A stretch of 64,000 nucleotides of DNA, taken from assembly GCF_001553645.1 (NCBI RefSeq), contig NZ_CP014231.1, positions 1,116,001 through 1,180,000 of the forward strand, read 5' to 3'. Positions 10,903 through 19,473 of the stretch are shown here, piece by piece. This DNA comes from Leptotrichia sp. oral taxon 847. Its GTDB lineage: Bacteria; Fusobacteriota; Fusobacteriia; Fusobacteriales; Leptotrichiaceae. The notes below the pieces were generated by a model. It saw nothing but the letters and a program-made list of their open reading frames with translations. It did not search any database and was not told the DNA's origin. The translations under genes and the position numbers were made by a program. Position 1 is the stretch's first letter, and the number at the start of each line of letters is the position of its first letter.

Positions 10903-12441
10903 TTAATACTCTGAACATTTTATAATCAGTCGCACTATAAAAATTACAATTCCAAATATTATCCAGAAATTTGATTTTTTTCTTTCATAAGTTTCTTCTT
11001 TTATATTTCTGCCTTTAGAATTTTTTTCTATAAAATATATTAAATCGTCATCGTATTCAATTTCATAATTTTTTTCTGAAATTTTATCACCCGTATATTC
11101 TCCCATTTCTTGCAGAAAATCCTGTGCATTTCTTATTGCTTCTCTCCCAAGTTCAATCAATCCTGTTTCATTTAATACTTTAAATGCCCAATCCTTTGAC
11201 TTATTCCTGTCTTCCTGTCTATCATTGTAATATATCATATCACTAATTGCAGGAGCATATTTCATATTAGCGGCTTTTTCATATAGCTTGTATGCTTCCT
11301 CTTCACTTTTTCCAAATTCCTTACTGCATTCATAAAGTATCCCAAGTTCATAAATAGATTTTGCATCTCCCAGCTCCTGCCCAATTTTATACCATTTTTC
11401 AGCTTCTTTCTCATTTTCTTCAACCGTATCAAAATATTTCCCCAGTTCATAAGCCGCCTCTTTCACTCCTAAAGAATAAGCCTTTTCATACGTATCTTTG
11501 GCTTTTTCTCCATTGCCTGCAACATAATATGATTTTGCAAGCGACAAATATCCTCTTTCATTATACTGTGTTGCTTCAAGAAACAGTTTTTGAGCATTTC
11601 CCTTATCTCTCTTTTCCAAAAGTTCATTTCCCCGATTAATCAGTTCCACGTATTTTCTGTCTTTTTCATTTCCAAGCATAAATTCAATATTCTTGATTAT
11701 TTCAGAATTCAATCCCATAATTTGCTTTTCATTTAACAATTTTTCCTGCCATTCTAATATTTTTTCTCTTTTATTCTGCTTAAAGTAAATTCTTACAAGA
11801 TTGTATATTAATTCAGCATTTTTTGTATCAGCAATTTTTAAATAAATACTTTCTGCTTCTTCATAATCCTTCTTTTCTTCAGCAATTTTTCCTAGCCTAA
11901 TTATTGAATTAATTTCGCCATTTTTTGCACCCTCGTTATACCAGTCCTGTGCAAGCTCATCATTTTCCGCTCCCTCTTCAATCATTCCAAGATAATAAGC
12001 CGCTTCTTTTACTCCATCATTGTACGCAAAATTGAACATATTAATCGCATTTTGTATATCCTTTTTACAATAATAATAAAATTTACCCAGCTCATAATTC
12101 CCTCTCATCTTCAATCCTGCTGCTCTTTCCAGCTCTTTCTTCGCCCTCTCAAAATTTCCCAGGATTATACTCTGATGTGTAAAAAAAATACTTTTCTGAT
12201 ACTCTTCATTTCTTTCTTCTTCATTTCCTTCATAATTTTGTGAATAATCCACTTCAACAATATCATCTATCGAAACAACCCTATGCCCAAATCTATCCAC
12301 ATTATCTGATTCCTCTTCATTTTCCCTGTTTTCTTTTTTTCTCGAAAAATCATCAAATTCATACATTTTTTTACGATTTCTAAAATTTATCACTATAAAA
12401 ATTATAACTATTCCAATTATTATTGCTGTTACTATTTCCAT
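10903..12441 (-). CDS. Membrane-anchored Sel1/TPR repeat protein
   Basis: This 512-residue protein has an N-terminal membrane anchor (about residues 3-20, IVTAIIIGIVIIFIVINF), an acidic linker, then a long array of Sel1-like/TPR repeats (about residues 85-440). The repeats show the recurring pattern A-x(2)-LG-x(3)-E....A..WY..(A/G)...G, for example ELGKYFDTVEENEKEAEKWY. A second hydrophobic segment near the C-terminus (FWIIFGIVIFIVRLIIK) may anchor the other end. Such proteins are protein-interaction scaffolds. The ATG at 12439-12441 has AAGGAG at the right distance; a GTG two codons upstream overlaps the ribosome site and is less likely. It lies 62 bp behind the Fic gene, perhaps in one operon. 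The partner is unknown. Confidence 0.85.
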   Translation of the reverse strand: MEIVTAIIIGIVIIFIVINFRNRKKMYEFDDFSRKKENRENEEESDNVDRFGHRVVSIDDIVEVDYSQNYEGNEEERNEEYQKSIFFTHQSIILGNFERAKKELERAAGLKMRGNYELGKFYYYCKKDIQNAINMFNFAYNDGVKEAAYYLGMIEEGAENDELAQDWYNEGAKNGEINSIIRLGKIAEEKKDYEEAESIYLKIADTKNAELIYNLVRIYFKQNKREKILEWQEKLLNEKQIMGLNSEIIKNIEFMLGNEKDRKYVELINRGNELLEKRDKGNAQKLFLEATQYNERGYLSLAKSYYVAGNGEKAKDTYEKAYSLGVKEAAYELGKYFDTVEENEKEAEKWYKIGQELGDAKSIYELGILYECSKEFGKSEEEAYKLYEKAANMKYAPAISDMIYYNDRQEDRNKSKDWAFKVLNETGLIELGREAIRNAQDFLQEMGEYTGDKISEKNYEIEYDDDLIYFIEKNSKGRNIKEETYERKKSNFWIIFGIVIFIVRLIIKCSEY

Positions 12442-12503
12442 ACCCACGCTCCTTACTCTTTTGAAACTTCTCCTGTAAACTAGCCCAATTCTAAATATTT
12501 ACT

Positions 12504-13127
12504 TTATATGTTTAACACATCATATTTCCTCATATTCTCATATTCATAAGACTGATTAATACCATTCATAAATATATCTCTACTTTCCACATCTTCCGTC
12601 AAATTCTCCTTCAAAAGTATCTTTAGTTCCAAATCATTAATCACACTTCTTTTCATTGCCGATAAATAATCATTTCTATTAATATTTTGCCAATTTACAC
12701 ACATTCCAAGACTTCTTATCAACATCTGATCCAGCCAAATCCTAGTCGTTCTTCCATTTCCCTCATAAAACGGATGCATTATATTCATTTCAACATATTT
12801 CTCAATTATTTCCTCAAAATTATTTTCAGGCATTTTTGAAACCGTCTTTAAATTATCTTCAAGATACATCGCACGACAAAATACTGTATCGCCTTTCTGA
12901 ATATCATGTTTTCGCACTTCTCCAGCACTTCCATAACATTCTTGAAACAAATACCGATGTATTTCCTTCAAGCCTTCAAAAGTTCCCACTTGAATATTTT
13001 TTAATATTCCATTATCAAATAATTCCCTTGCCCTTCTTTTACTCAAAAATTCTTCTTCGTCTTGAGAAACTAGCCTTTTTAAGATTTTGTCACTTTCGTT
13101 TTCCCAATTGTATTTGCTATTTGTCAT
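12504..13127 (-). CDS. Fic-domain protein adenylyltransferase, probable self-inhibited class III
   Basis: Fic enzymes transfer AMP (or a related nucleotide part) to hydroxyl side chains of target proteins. The active-site loop HPFYEGNGRTTR (residues 118-129) fits HPFx[D/E]GNGRxxR with all catalytic residues kept, including His118. The C-terminal helix contains S-Y-E-Y-E-N (193-198), which fits the inhibitory [S/T]xxxE[G/N] motif; its C-terminal position is that of class III Fic proteins such as the Neisseria enzyme. Length (207) agrees. No separate antitoxin gene is adjacent: the upstream neighbour is a TPR gene and the downstream one a Sel1 protein. It should therefore be a regulated enzyme rather than half of a FicTA pair. 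The ribosome site (AAAGAGA) is weak. Confidence 0.92.
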   Translation of the reverse strand: MTNSKYNWENESDKILKRLVSQDEEEFLSKRRARELFDNGILKNIQVGTFEGLKEIHRYLFQECYGSAGEVRKHDIQKGDTVFCRAMYLEDNLKTVSKMPENNFEEIIEKYVEMNIMHPFYEGNGRTTRIWLDQMLIRSLGMCVNWQNINRNDYLSAMKRSVINDLELKILLKENLTEDVESRDIFMNGINQSYEYENMRKYDVLNI

Positions 13128-13335
13128 TTATTTTTCTCTTTCTTTTCTAAATATAATTATGCTAACCAAAAATAGTATATAATTTTCTCTATATTTTTTC
13201 TACCTATTTTTTATGTTTTTTGGAAAAGTCTTATTCAAAATCTAAATGATTTTCAAAGTATTTATTACTGTAGTTTTTTACTCCTTTTTTATTTTAATAT
13301 TTGTCGCAATATACTATAAAATTTATGATATTAAA

Positions 13336-13374
13336 AAAGACTAGAATTTTCTATATTTTTTTCTAGCCTTTTTT
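13336..13374 (-). terminator. Intrinsic terminator after the TPR gene
   Basis: Read leftward, GGCTAGAAAAAAATATAGAAAATTCTAGTC forms a stem (GGCTAGAA with TTCTAGTC) followed by a T run. To be within limits it is best located by position: left arm 13340-13349, right arm 13363-13371. It lies directly after the stop of the 206-residue TPR gene. Confidence 0.7.
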
Positions 13375-13375
13375 A

Positions 13376-13996
13376 TTAGTCATTATTGCAACTGCAAACC
13401 TCATCATTTAATACATGAAAAAGTACATGCTCTGCTTCTTTATTTCCTTTACTTATTGCTAATTTTAAATATTTTATTGCTTCATTTTTATTTTCATAAT
13501 AATTTAGATAAAGATATGCCAAATTTATTAAACAAACTGTATCTTCTGTTTCTTCAAAACATTTCTGATATAATTTTTCCGCTTCTTCATATTTTTGATA
13601 AACATTTTCATATAATCCACCTAAATTGTTATATGCAAAACTACATTTTTTATCTATTGCTAATAAAAAATACTTCTCCGCATCTTCGTAATTATTCTTG
13701 TCGATATTAAGTACTCCAAGATTATTTATTGCAACTATATTTCCTTTTTCCACTGCTTTATTAAAATATTTTTCTGCTTCTTCAAAATTATTTTCAATTT
13801 CTAAAAAATAAAATCCTATATTATTTATAGCCATATCACTTCCTAATTTAGATGCTTTTTCAAAATATTCTAATGCTTCTTTATAATTTCCTTCTTGAAA
13901 TTTCCTTTCTCCAAGTTCATTTATTGCATAGTAATCATTTTTTAGTACTAAATTTTCTAATTCTTTATATCCTTTTTCTTTATATTCTTTATACAA
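13376..13996 (-). CDS. Cytoplasmic TPR/Sel1 repeat protein
   Basis: This 206-residue protein is almost wholly made of TPR/Sel1-like repeats of about 36 residues: ALEYFEKASKLGSDMAINNIG, then AEKYFNKAVEKGNIVAINNLG, AEKYFLLAIDKKCSFAYNNLG and AEKLYQKCFEETEDTVCLINLA (each at the same spacing, residues about 38-165). No signal peptide or membrane segment is present, so it is cytoplasmic. The start is TTG at 13994-13996, with GGGAG eight bases upstream; no ATG stands nearby. Together with the Fic gene and the other Sel1 protein it forms a leftward group. No function can be given beyond protein binding. Confidence 0.8.
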   Translation of the reverse strand: MYKEYKEKGYKELENLVLKNDYYAINELGERKFQEGNYKEALEYFEKASKLGSDMAINNIGFYFLEIENNFEEAEKYFNKAVEKGNIVAINNLGVLNIDKNNYEDAEKYFLLAIDKKCSFAYNNLGGLYENVYQKYEEAEKLYQKCFEETEDTVCLINLAYLYLNYYENKNEAIKYLKLAISKGNKEAEHVLFHVLNDEVCSCNND

Positions 13997-14041
13997 TCTT
14001 ATTCTCCCTAAAATAATATAATATATTTTTATAAATATAAA

Positions 14042-14073
14042 GAGAGTAAGAAAATAAAATTTCTATACTCTCC
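14042..14073 (-). terminator. Intrinsic terminator after the 44-residue zinc-ribbon-like gene
   Basis: GAGAGTA (14042-14048) pairs with TACTCTC (about 14066-14072). On the minus strand the stem is followed by TTTATATTTAT. It lies 10 bp past the stop of the small gene. Confidence 0.6.
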
Positions 14074-14082
14074 CTATAAAAA

Positions 14083-14217
14083 TTATCCTTGTTGTTGCCA
14101 TATATGATTTCCACTTGATGTATCAGGACATCTTCCTCCTGCTTTACCAGTTGGTCTTAAAGATGAATATATTATGCTACCACATGCCGAACATTGCCAA
14201 GTTACAACTGCTCCCAT
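14083..14217 (-). CDS. 44-residue zinc-ribbon-like protein
   Basis: This small ORF starts at ATG 14215-14217 behind a near-perfect AGGAGGTG ribosome site and ends with TAA at 14083-14085. The product has WQCSACGS near its N-terminus (Cys9 and Cys12) and a third cysteine in GGRCPDTSSGNHIW (Cys30) with a histidine six residues later, so a C-x2-C...C...H zinc site is possible. The pattern of aromatic ends and SxRP middle resembles short single-domain zinc-ribbon proteins found in phages and bacteria. It has its own terminator and stands alone in a 490-bp gap between a TPR gene and the ABC-F gene. No function can be given. Confidence 0.75.
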   Translation of the reverse strand: MGAVVTWQCSACGSIIYSSLRPTGKAGGRCPDTSSGNHIWQQQG

Positions 14218-14384
14218 TTTCTCACACCTCCTCTCAAAATTATTTATTATCAAATTTACCTATTTTGATAATAAATTAGTTTTTCTTACTTTTTACAGAT
14301 TAACTAACATAACATTAGTATAATCTTTTTTTTTACTTTGTCAATAATTTGTATTTGTTTTTTTTAAATTTTTTAAAAATAAAA

Positions 14385-14417
14385 AAGGCTAATACTCCCC
14401 CTATTTTTTCTAGCCTT
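14385..14417 (-). terminator. Intrinsic terminator after the ABC-F gene
   Basis: AAGGCTA (about 14385-14391) pairs with TAGCCTT (about 14411-14417). On the minus strand it is followed by a T-rich tract. It lies about 70 bp behind the ABC-F stop codon. Confidence 0.75.
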
Positions 14418-14485
14418 CAAAAATCACACTCAAATTAATTCATAAAAATATAACAAATATTTTTAATTTAATAAATATTTTTTAT

Positions 14486-16420
14486 CTATAACTCCATTTT
14501 TTCCAACTCCTCACTCTTCAAATCCCACTCTTCCATCTTCTCCATCTCTTCTTCTTCCAGCCTATCCAGTTTTTCCTGCATTTCCATCAGTTTTTCCATA
14601 TTGTTTTCTTTTCCAGCCTTTTCGTATTCAGTATTTAAATTTTCTCTCATTTCTGTGATTTTTTCCATTTCCTTTTCCAGTTTTTCAATATCACGTTTCA
14701 ATTTTGCGATTTTTCTTGACTGTTCCTTTTGCTCCTGATATGAGAGTTTTTTCTCTTCCTTCGTTTCGAGGTCTGTTCCTTGAGAAGCTGATTTTGCTGT
14801 TTTTAGGCTTTCTTTGTAGTCTTCGTAATTTCCCTTAAATTTCGTAAGACCATTTTCATCAAGATAGTAAATTGTGTTGCAGATTGTGTCTAAAAAGTGT
14901 CTATTGTGGGAAACAACAAGCATTGTTCCGTCAAAATCTTCCAATGCGTCTTCTAAAACTTCAATTGAGTAAATATCCAGATGGTTTGTCGGCTCGTCTA
15001 AAATTAGGAAATTCGCTCTTTGCATATACAATTTTAAGAATGAAACTCTAACTTTTTCTCCACCGCTCAATTTTTCTACTTTTTTCAAAACATCGTCGCC
15101 TGAAAACAAGAAAGCTCCCGCAAGTGTTCGCAAATATTCTTCCGTCAAATTCAGAGAATTATTAATTTCCTGTAAAATATTGTTTGCTGGAGTCAAATCC
15201 ATGTGATTTTGGTCGTAATAACCGACTTTTACACGAGAACCAAACTCAACTGTTCCTGAATCCTGCTTCAATTTATTTACCAAAATTTTTAGCAAAGTCG
15301 ACTTCCCAATTCCGTTTTTTCCAATAATTCCAACTCTTTCGCCACGAAATAGCTGAAAACTCACATTATTCAACACTTTTTTGTTGTCGAAACTTTTTGA
15401 AATTCCATTCACTTTTAAAACATTGTCCCCAGTAATCGTGTCTGTTTCAAATTTTAATTTCATTCTTTGCGGATTAAAAACAGGGTCATCCATTCGCTCG
15501 ATTCTGTCCAGAATTTTTTGTCGTCCTTTTGCTTGTCTAGCCTTTATTCCAGCACGGAATCTGTCGATATATTCCTCCATTTTCTTAATTTTTTCCTGCT
15601 CTTTTTCGTAACGCTTCATTTCCCCTTTTAAAATCATCTCTTTTTGAATGATAAACGCAGAAAAATTCCCATCATACTTATGCAATTTCTTATTCTCAAT
15701 TTCAAAAATTTTGTTACAAACATTATCCAAAAAAATCCTATCATGTGAAACAAGCAAAAACGCCTTCGCATACTGTTTCAAATAGTTTTCTAGCCACTCA
15801 ATTGAAACCAAGTCCAAATGGTTTGTCGGCTCATCTAAAATTAGCAAATCTGGCTCAGATAGCAGCAATTTTGCAAGTGAAACCCTAGTTTGCTCTCCAC
15901 CACTCAAATCTTTAATTACCAAATTGTAATATTCCTCAGTTAGCTCCAACCCAGTCAAAATCTGCTTTATCTTATACTCAATATCATATCCGCCCTTCGC
16001 CTCATAAAACGACGATAACTCCGCAGACTTATTAATCAATTTTTCCAGCTCATCATCTTCAGCCGTTCCCAAAAGCAAATTAACCTTCTGAAGTTCATGC
16101 CAAATTTCCCTCTCTTCTGCAAAAACTGACATCATTTCTTCATAAATCGTATTTTTTTCATCTGAAAACTCATGATTTTGCGACAAATATCCAATTTTCA
16201 TCGAAGTACTTTTCACAATATTCCCAATTTCATTCAAATTATCTTCCGCCCCATCAATCCGCTCTCTATCAAGCAACATCCGAATAATCGTCGACTTCCC
16301 AGCTCCATTCACCCCAACAAGCCCAATCTTATCTCTCTCCTCAATCGTAAAATTAATATCCTTCAATATATATTCCCCAGCAAACTGCTTATACACCTTA
16401 TTAAATTGCACTAAACTCAT
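14486..16420 (-). CDS. ABC-F family ATPase (ribosome-associated)
   Basis: This is a 644-residue soluble protein with two ABC ATPase domains and no membrane segments. Domain 1 has Walker A GVNGAGKST (about 36-44), the signature LSGGEQTR and Walker B LLILDEPTNHLD (about 190-201); domain 2 repeats them as GKNGIGKST, LSGGEKVR and LILDEPTNHLD (about 478-488). Between them is the basic helical P-site interaction linker (about 260-320). The C-terminus (about 545-644) is a long charged coiled coil like that of Uup/YdiF. ABC-F proteins act on the ribosomal E site in translation quality control or antibiotic protection; which subgroup cannot be told. I start at ATG 16418-16420 because GGAAGGG lies six bases upstream; a TTG just before it is less likely. 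Confidence 0.95.
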   Translation of the reverse strand: MSLVQFNKVYKQFAGEYILKDINFTIEERDKIGLVGVNGAGKSTIIRMLLDRERIDGAEDNLNEIGNIVKSTSMKIGYLSQNHEFSDEKNTIYEEMMSVFAEEREIWHELQKVNLLLGTAEDDELEKLINKSAELSSFYEAKGGYDIEYKIKQILTGLELTEEYYNLVIKDLSGGEQTRVSLAKLLLSEPDLLILDEPTNHLDLVSIEWLENYLKQYAKAFLLVSHDRIFLDNVCNKIFEIENKKLHKYDGNFSAFIIQKEMILKGEMKRYEKEQEKIKKMEEYIDRFRAGIKARQAKGRQKILDRIERMDDPVFNPQRMKLKFETDTITGDNVLKVNGISKSFDNKKVLNNVSFQLFRGERVGIIGKNGIGKSTLLKILVNKLKQDSGTVEFGSRVKVGYYDQNHMDLTPANNILQEINNSLNLTEEYLRTLAGAFLFSGDDVLKKVEKLSGGEKVRVSFLKLYMQRANFLILDEPTNHLDIYSIEVLEDALEDFDGTMLVVSHNRHFLDTICNTIYYLDENGLTKFKGNYEDYKESLKTAKSASQGTDLETKEEKKLSYQEQKEQSRKIAKLKRDIEKLEKEMEKITEMRENLNTEYEKAGKENNMEKLMEMQEKLDRLEEEEMEKMEEWDLKSEELEKMEL

Positions 16421-16549
16421 CAAATTCCCTTCCTTTTCTCTATTTTATCAAATTATTTTTTCATATTTTATATTTTAATTTTATTCGTTAAATTATATCA
16501 TTTTTGATATTTGTTTACAATGTTTGAGAAATTTTCAAAATATTTAAGT

Positions 16550-16578
16550 TTGACAAAAATATTAAACTGTGATACTAT
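16550..16578 (+). promoter_or_regulatory. Promoter of the SemiSWEET gene
   Basis: TTGACA (16550-16555) and TACTAT (16573-16578) are separated by 17 bp, 36 bp upstream of the ATG. Confidence 0.75.
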
Positions 16579-16613
16579 ATTACCTATAAATTTTTAAGAA
16601 AGAAGGTAATTTT

Positions 16614-16877
16614 ATGAACAAAAAGAAAATTAACACTATTGTTGGTTCAATTGGAGCATTTATTGGAGTTTTTGTGTTTATAACCTATATTCCTCAAATT
16701 ATCGCTAATTTAGGAGGAGAAAAAGCTCAGCCTTGGCAACCGCTCACAGCTTCAATTTCTTGTCTAATTTGGGTTATTTATGGATGGACTAAAGAACCTA
16801 AAAAAGATTTCATCCTTATTGTTCCAAATTTAGCTGGTGTAATATTAGGATTTTTAACTTTTATTACAGCTTTATAA
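16614..16877 (+). CDS. SemiSWEET family sugar transporter
   Basis: This 87-residue protein has three transmembrane helices (about residues 8-28, 41-59 and 66-86), the single 3-TM bundle of bacterial SemiSWEETs, which dimerise to move sugars across the membrane. The first helix has the PQ-loop TYIPQI (about 24-29) with the conserved proline and glutamine. The second ends in CLIWVIYGW, and the third contains PNLAGVILGF with the asparagine that lines the sugar pocket in known structures (family knowledge). AAGAAGG precedes the ATG. The gene is monocistronic, framed by its own promoter and terminator. Sugar specificity cannot be read from sequence. Confidence 0.9.
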   Translation: MNKKKINTIVGSIGAFIGVFVFITYIPQIIANLGGEKAQPWQPLTASISCLIWVIYGWTKEPKKDFILIVPNLAGVILGFLTFITAL

Positions 16878-16942
16878 ATTTTTATTTATAAAAAATGAAA
16901 TTTACTATTAAATATTTTTATTATACTTTTATATTAAAAGCA

Positions 16943-16968
16943 AAAAGAGGTTTTATGCCTCTTTTTTT
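16943..16968 (+). terminator. Intrinsic terminator after the SemiSWEET gene
   Basis: AAAAGAGG (16943-16950) pairs with CCTCTTTT (16958-16965), with loop ttttatg and a T run behind. Confidence 0.85.
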
Positions 16969-17109
16969 ATTTTATCAGAAATTTTTATTTATTTTTTCTA
17001 TTATATAATTAAAAAATACATTATTTTGAAAAGTTTTTCTAGTATAAGTTGAAAAATTTTTTAATTTGGTATATAATTTCTTGTATATGTTAATATAGGT
17101 GGTGATAGA

Positions 17110-18324
17110 ATGATAAAAAGAGAGCAATATTTAAAAGAAATTAGAAAATTTATGGATAAGCCGATAATAAAAGTTATTACTGGTATGCGTAGAAGCGGGA
17201 AATCTATGATTTTAAAATTAATATCTAAAGAACTTGAAGAAAAGAGAATTAATAAAGAAAATATTATTTTTATTAATTTTGAGTCTTTAATGTTCGCTGA
17301 ATTTACAAATTTTCAAAAATTATATAGCTATATTATTGAAAAATCAAAAAATTTAGCTGGTAAAATTTATATTTTACTCGATGAGATTCAAGAAGTTGCT
17401 TCTTGGGAAAAAGTGATAAATTCATTGCTACTCGACTTAGATTGTGATATTTATATCACTGGTTCAAATGCTAATTTATTGTCTTCGGAGTTGTCTACCT
17501 ACATTGCAGGAAGATATGTTGAAATAAAGGTTTTTCCTTTATCTTTTAAAGAATTTATAGATTTTTCCAAAATTCAAAATCCAGAAAAAATTTACAGCAA
17601 TGAAGAATATTTTGAAAAATATTTGCAATTTGGAGGTTTACCTGCCATCCACAATTTTAATCAAGATAAGAATTCAATTTATCAATATTTGACTGATATA
17701 TATAATTCTGTCTTGCTAAAAGATGTTGTTGCAAGAAATAATATAAGGGATATTGAACTTTTAGAACGAATAATTTTATACATTTTCGACAATATTGGAA
17801 ATATTTTTTCTGCCAAAAAAATTTCAGATTTTTTGAAAAACCAAGGTAGAAAATTAAGTGTTGAAACCGTTTACAATTATTTAAAAGCACTTGAGAATGC
17901 ATATATAATTTCAAAAGTTCAAAGATACGACATAAAAGGAAAATCCATTTTAGAAACACAAGAAAAATTTTATCTTCTTGACTTAGGTTTAAAACATTCT
18001 CAATTAGGATACAAAGCAAATGACATCGCTGGTCATCTTGAAAACATCATCTATTTAGAACTGTTAAGAAGAAAATACAATGTAAATATCGGAAAATTAA
18101 AAACAAAAGAAATTGATTTCATCGCACAAAAAGAAGATAAAAAATTATATATTCAAGTAACTTATCTTTTAGCCTCAGAAAATACCATTGACCGAGAATT
18201 TTCTCCATTAAAAAACATTGAAGACAACTATCCAAAATATGTTCTTTCTATGGATAATTTAGATGAATATAATATAAATGGAATTCAGCGAAAACGGATT
18301 ATTGATTTTTTATTGGATTCATGA
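17110..18324 (+). CDS. AAA-14 / DUF4143 family ATPase
   Basis: This 404-residue protein has an N-terminal AAA_14 ATPase domain with Walker A GMRRSGKS (about residues 25-32) and Walker B-like IYILLDEIQE (about 86-95), then a conserved ITGSNANLLSSELSTYIAGRY segment split over the sensor region (residues about 117-137). The C-terminal DUF4143 part (about 200-360) resembles a PD-(D/E)XK nuclease-like fold with KTKEIDFIAQ near 335-345. Such proteins are common in anaerobes, often in many copies; their role is poorly known. AGGTGGTG stands before the ATG. The gene is alone between terminators. GC content and codon use look like the neighbours. Confidence 0.92.
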   Translation: MIKREQYLKEIRKFMDKPIIKVITGMRRSGKSMILKLISKELEEKRINKENIIFINFESLMFAEFTNFQKLYSYIIEKSKNLAGKIYILLDEIQEVASWEKVINSLLLDLDCDIYITGSNANLLSSELSTYIAGRYVEIKVFPLSFKEFIDFSKIQNPEKIYSNEEYFEKYLQFGGLPAIHNFNQDKNSIYQYLTDIYNSVLLKDVVARNNIRDIELLERIILYIFDNIGNIFSAKKISDFLKNQGRKLSVETVYNYLKALENAYIISKVQRYDIKGKSILETQEKFYLLDLGLKHSQLGYKANDIAGHLENIIYLELLRRKYNVNIGKLKTKEIDFIAQKEDKKLYIQVTYLLASENTIDREFSPLKNIEDNYPKYVLSMDNLDEYNINGIQRKRIIDFLLDS

Positions 18325-18430
18325 TTTTGGAATTATAGTAAAAATTTTTATCTTACAATATTTTATTTTACTGACTTTTATAATATAATAATTTTATCCA
18401 AAAATTTTCATAATAAATAGATAAAAATAA

Positions 18431-18465
18431 AAGAGAACCAACAAAATCAGTTCTCTTTTTTCTAT
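18431..18465. terminator. Bidirectional terminator between the AAA ATPase and a convergent gene
   Basis: AAGAGAAC (about 18433-18440) pairs with GTTCTCTT (about 18452-18459), followed by a T run on the plus strand and preceded by A residues that serve the minus strand. Confidence 0.8.
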
Positions 18466-18484
18466 AACAAACAAATCCATAGTT

Positions 18485-19453
18485 TTAACCCACGATTCTC
18501 AAAACTCTACAATTTCTCACAAATAAAAACGAAATATCTTCAATCAATATTTCTGATTTAGAAACAAAAATTCCACTTCCCTTATCTATTTCCCGCAAAA
18601 TCAATCTATCATTCTCAAATTTTTCAATTATCCCAAATTTCTCAAAATATGATTTTTCATACTCAAAATGTACTAATATTTTATTTTCAAAACATTTTTT
18701 CAAGATTTCCTTTATTTCCATATTTGAAATATCAGGCAAAATTTCTTCTAAAGATACATTCTCTGTTTCTATACGATAAACTTTTTCTGTAATTTCCCAA
18801 ATGTCTGATGTTTTTATTATTATAAACTTGCAATCTGCCCAGAACAAATCATTTTCATAAATTAACGTGTAATTTTCATCTTGAAAAATAACACTTCCTT
18901 GAATATCATTTCTCGCTATTACAATTTTATTTTTCTGAATTTTATCATCTTTAACGATAATATCTTTAACAACATTTTTCCCTATCTCTATACTTTTCAT
19001 TTCACTTTTTCTTATAAATTCTTCTGATTCCCTATCACCTTCATCACACCATTGAAAGTGTAAAATTTCTTTTGATTCTTTTACTAAATATCCTTCTCTC
19101 TGATAGTCATCTTCATAAAATAATCTTAATTTAATTTTATTCTTTTTGAAATATTTAAACAATTCCTTAAAAAATTTATTTTTTTCAAGTTCAATAATTT
19201 TTCTGTCACTAGATTTTCTTTCTTCTATTTTTTCCTTCATTAATTCCAAATATTCTGTATTTTTCCCAAATTTTTTCAAATCATCTATCTTTATAAATCT
19301 AAATCCACCATTTTTCCCATACGGACTGATTGATGTAAAAATAGCAAATTCACCATTAATTCCTACAAAATTCCCAGCATCAAATCTCCCTTTAGACAAA
19401 CGCCAATATTCCAACAACTCATCTTTCCCAATTTTTTCTAAAAATTTTTTCAT
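18485..19453 (-). CDS. Protein of unknown function, coupled to the upstream DUF2207-like gene
   Basis: I do not recognise this 322-residue soluble protein. It has no signal peptide or membrane segments. The N-terminal part (to about residue 90) contains AGNFVGINGEFAIFTSISPYG, a short beta-rich stretch, and the middle and end hold two similar parts, each built around a phrase of the type KI.LRLFYEDDYQREGYLV and KILVHFEYEKSYFEKFGIIE (about 110-128 and 270-290). This suggests an internal duplication of a small beta-barrel-like unit that reads ligands or RNA; that is only an impression. The start at ATG 19451-19453 has GGGAGG upstream; a longer reading frame lacks one. It follows the membrane protein gene by 20 bp and is probably cotranscribed with it. 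Confidence 0.75.
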   Translation of the reverse strand: MKKFLEKIGKDELLEYWRLSKGRFDAGNFVGINGEFAIFTSISPYGKNGGFRFIKIDDLKKFGKNTEYLELMKEKIEERKSSDRKIIELEKNKFFKELFKYFKKNKIKLRLFYEDDYQREGYLVKESKEILHFQWCDEGDRESEEFIRKSEMKSIEIGKNVVKDIIVKDDKIQKNKIVIARNDIQGSVIFQDENYTLIYENDLFWADCKFIIIKTSDIWEITEKVYRIETENVSLEEILPDISNMEIKEILKKCFENKILVHFEYEKSYFEKFGIIEKFENDRLILREIDKGSGIFVSKSEILIEDISFLFVRNCRVLRIVG

Positions 19454-19473
19454 AAAATTTCCTCCCTTAAAAA

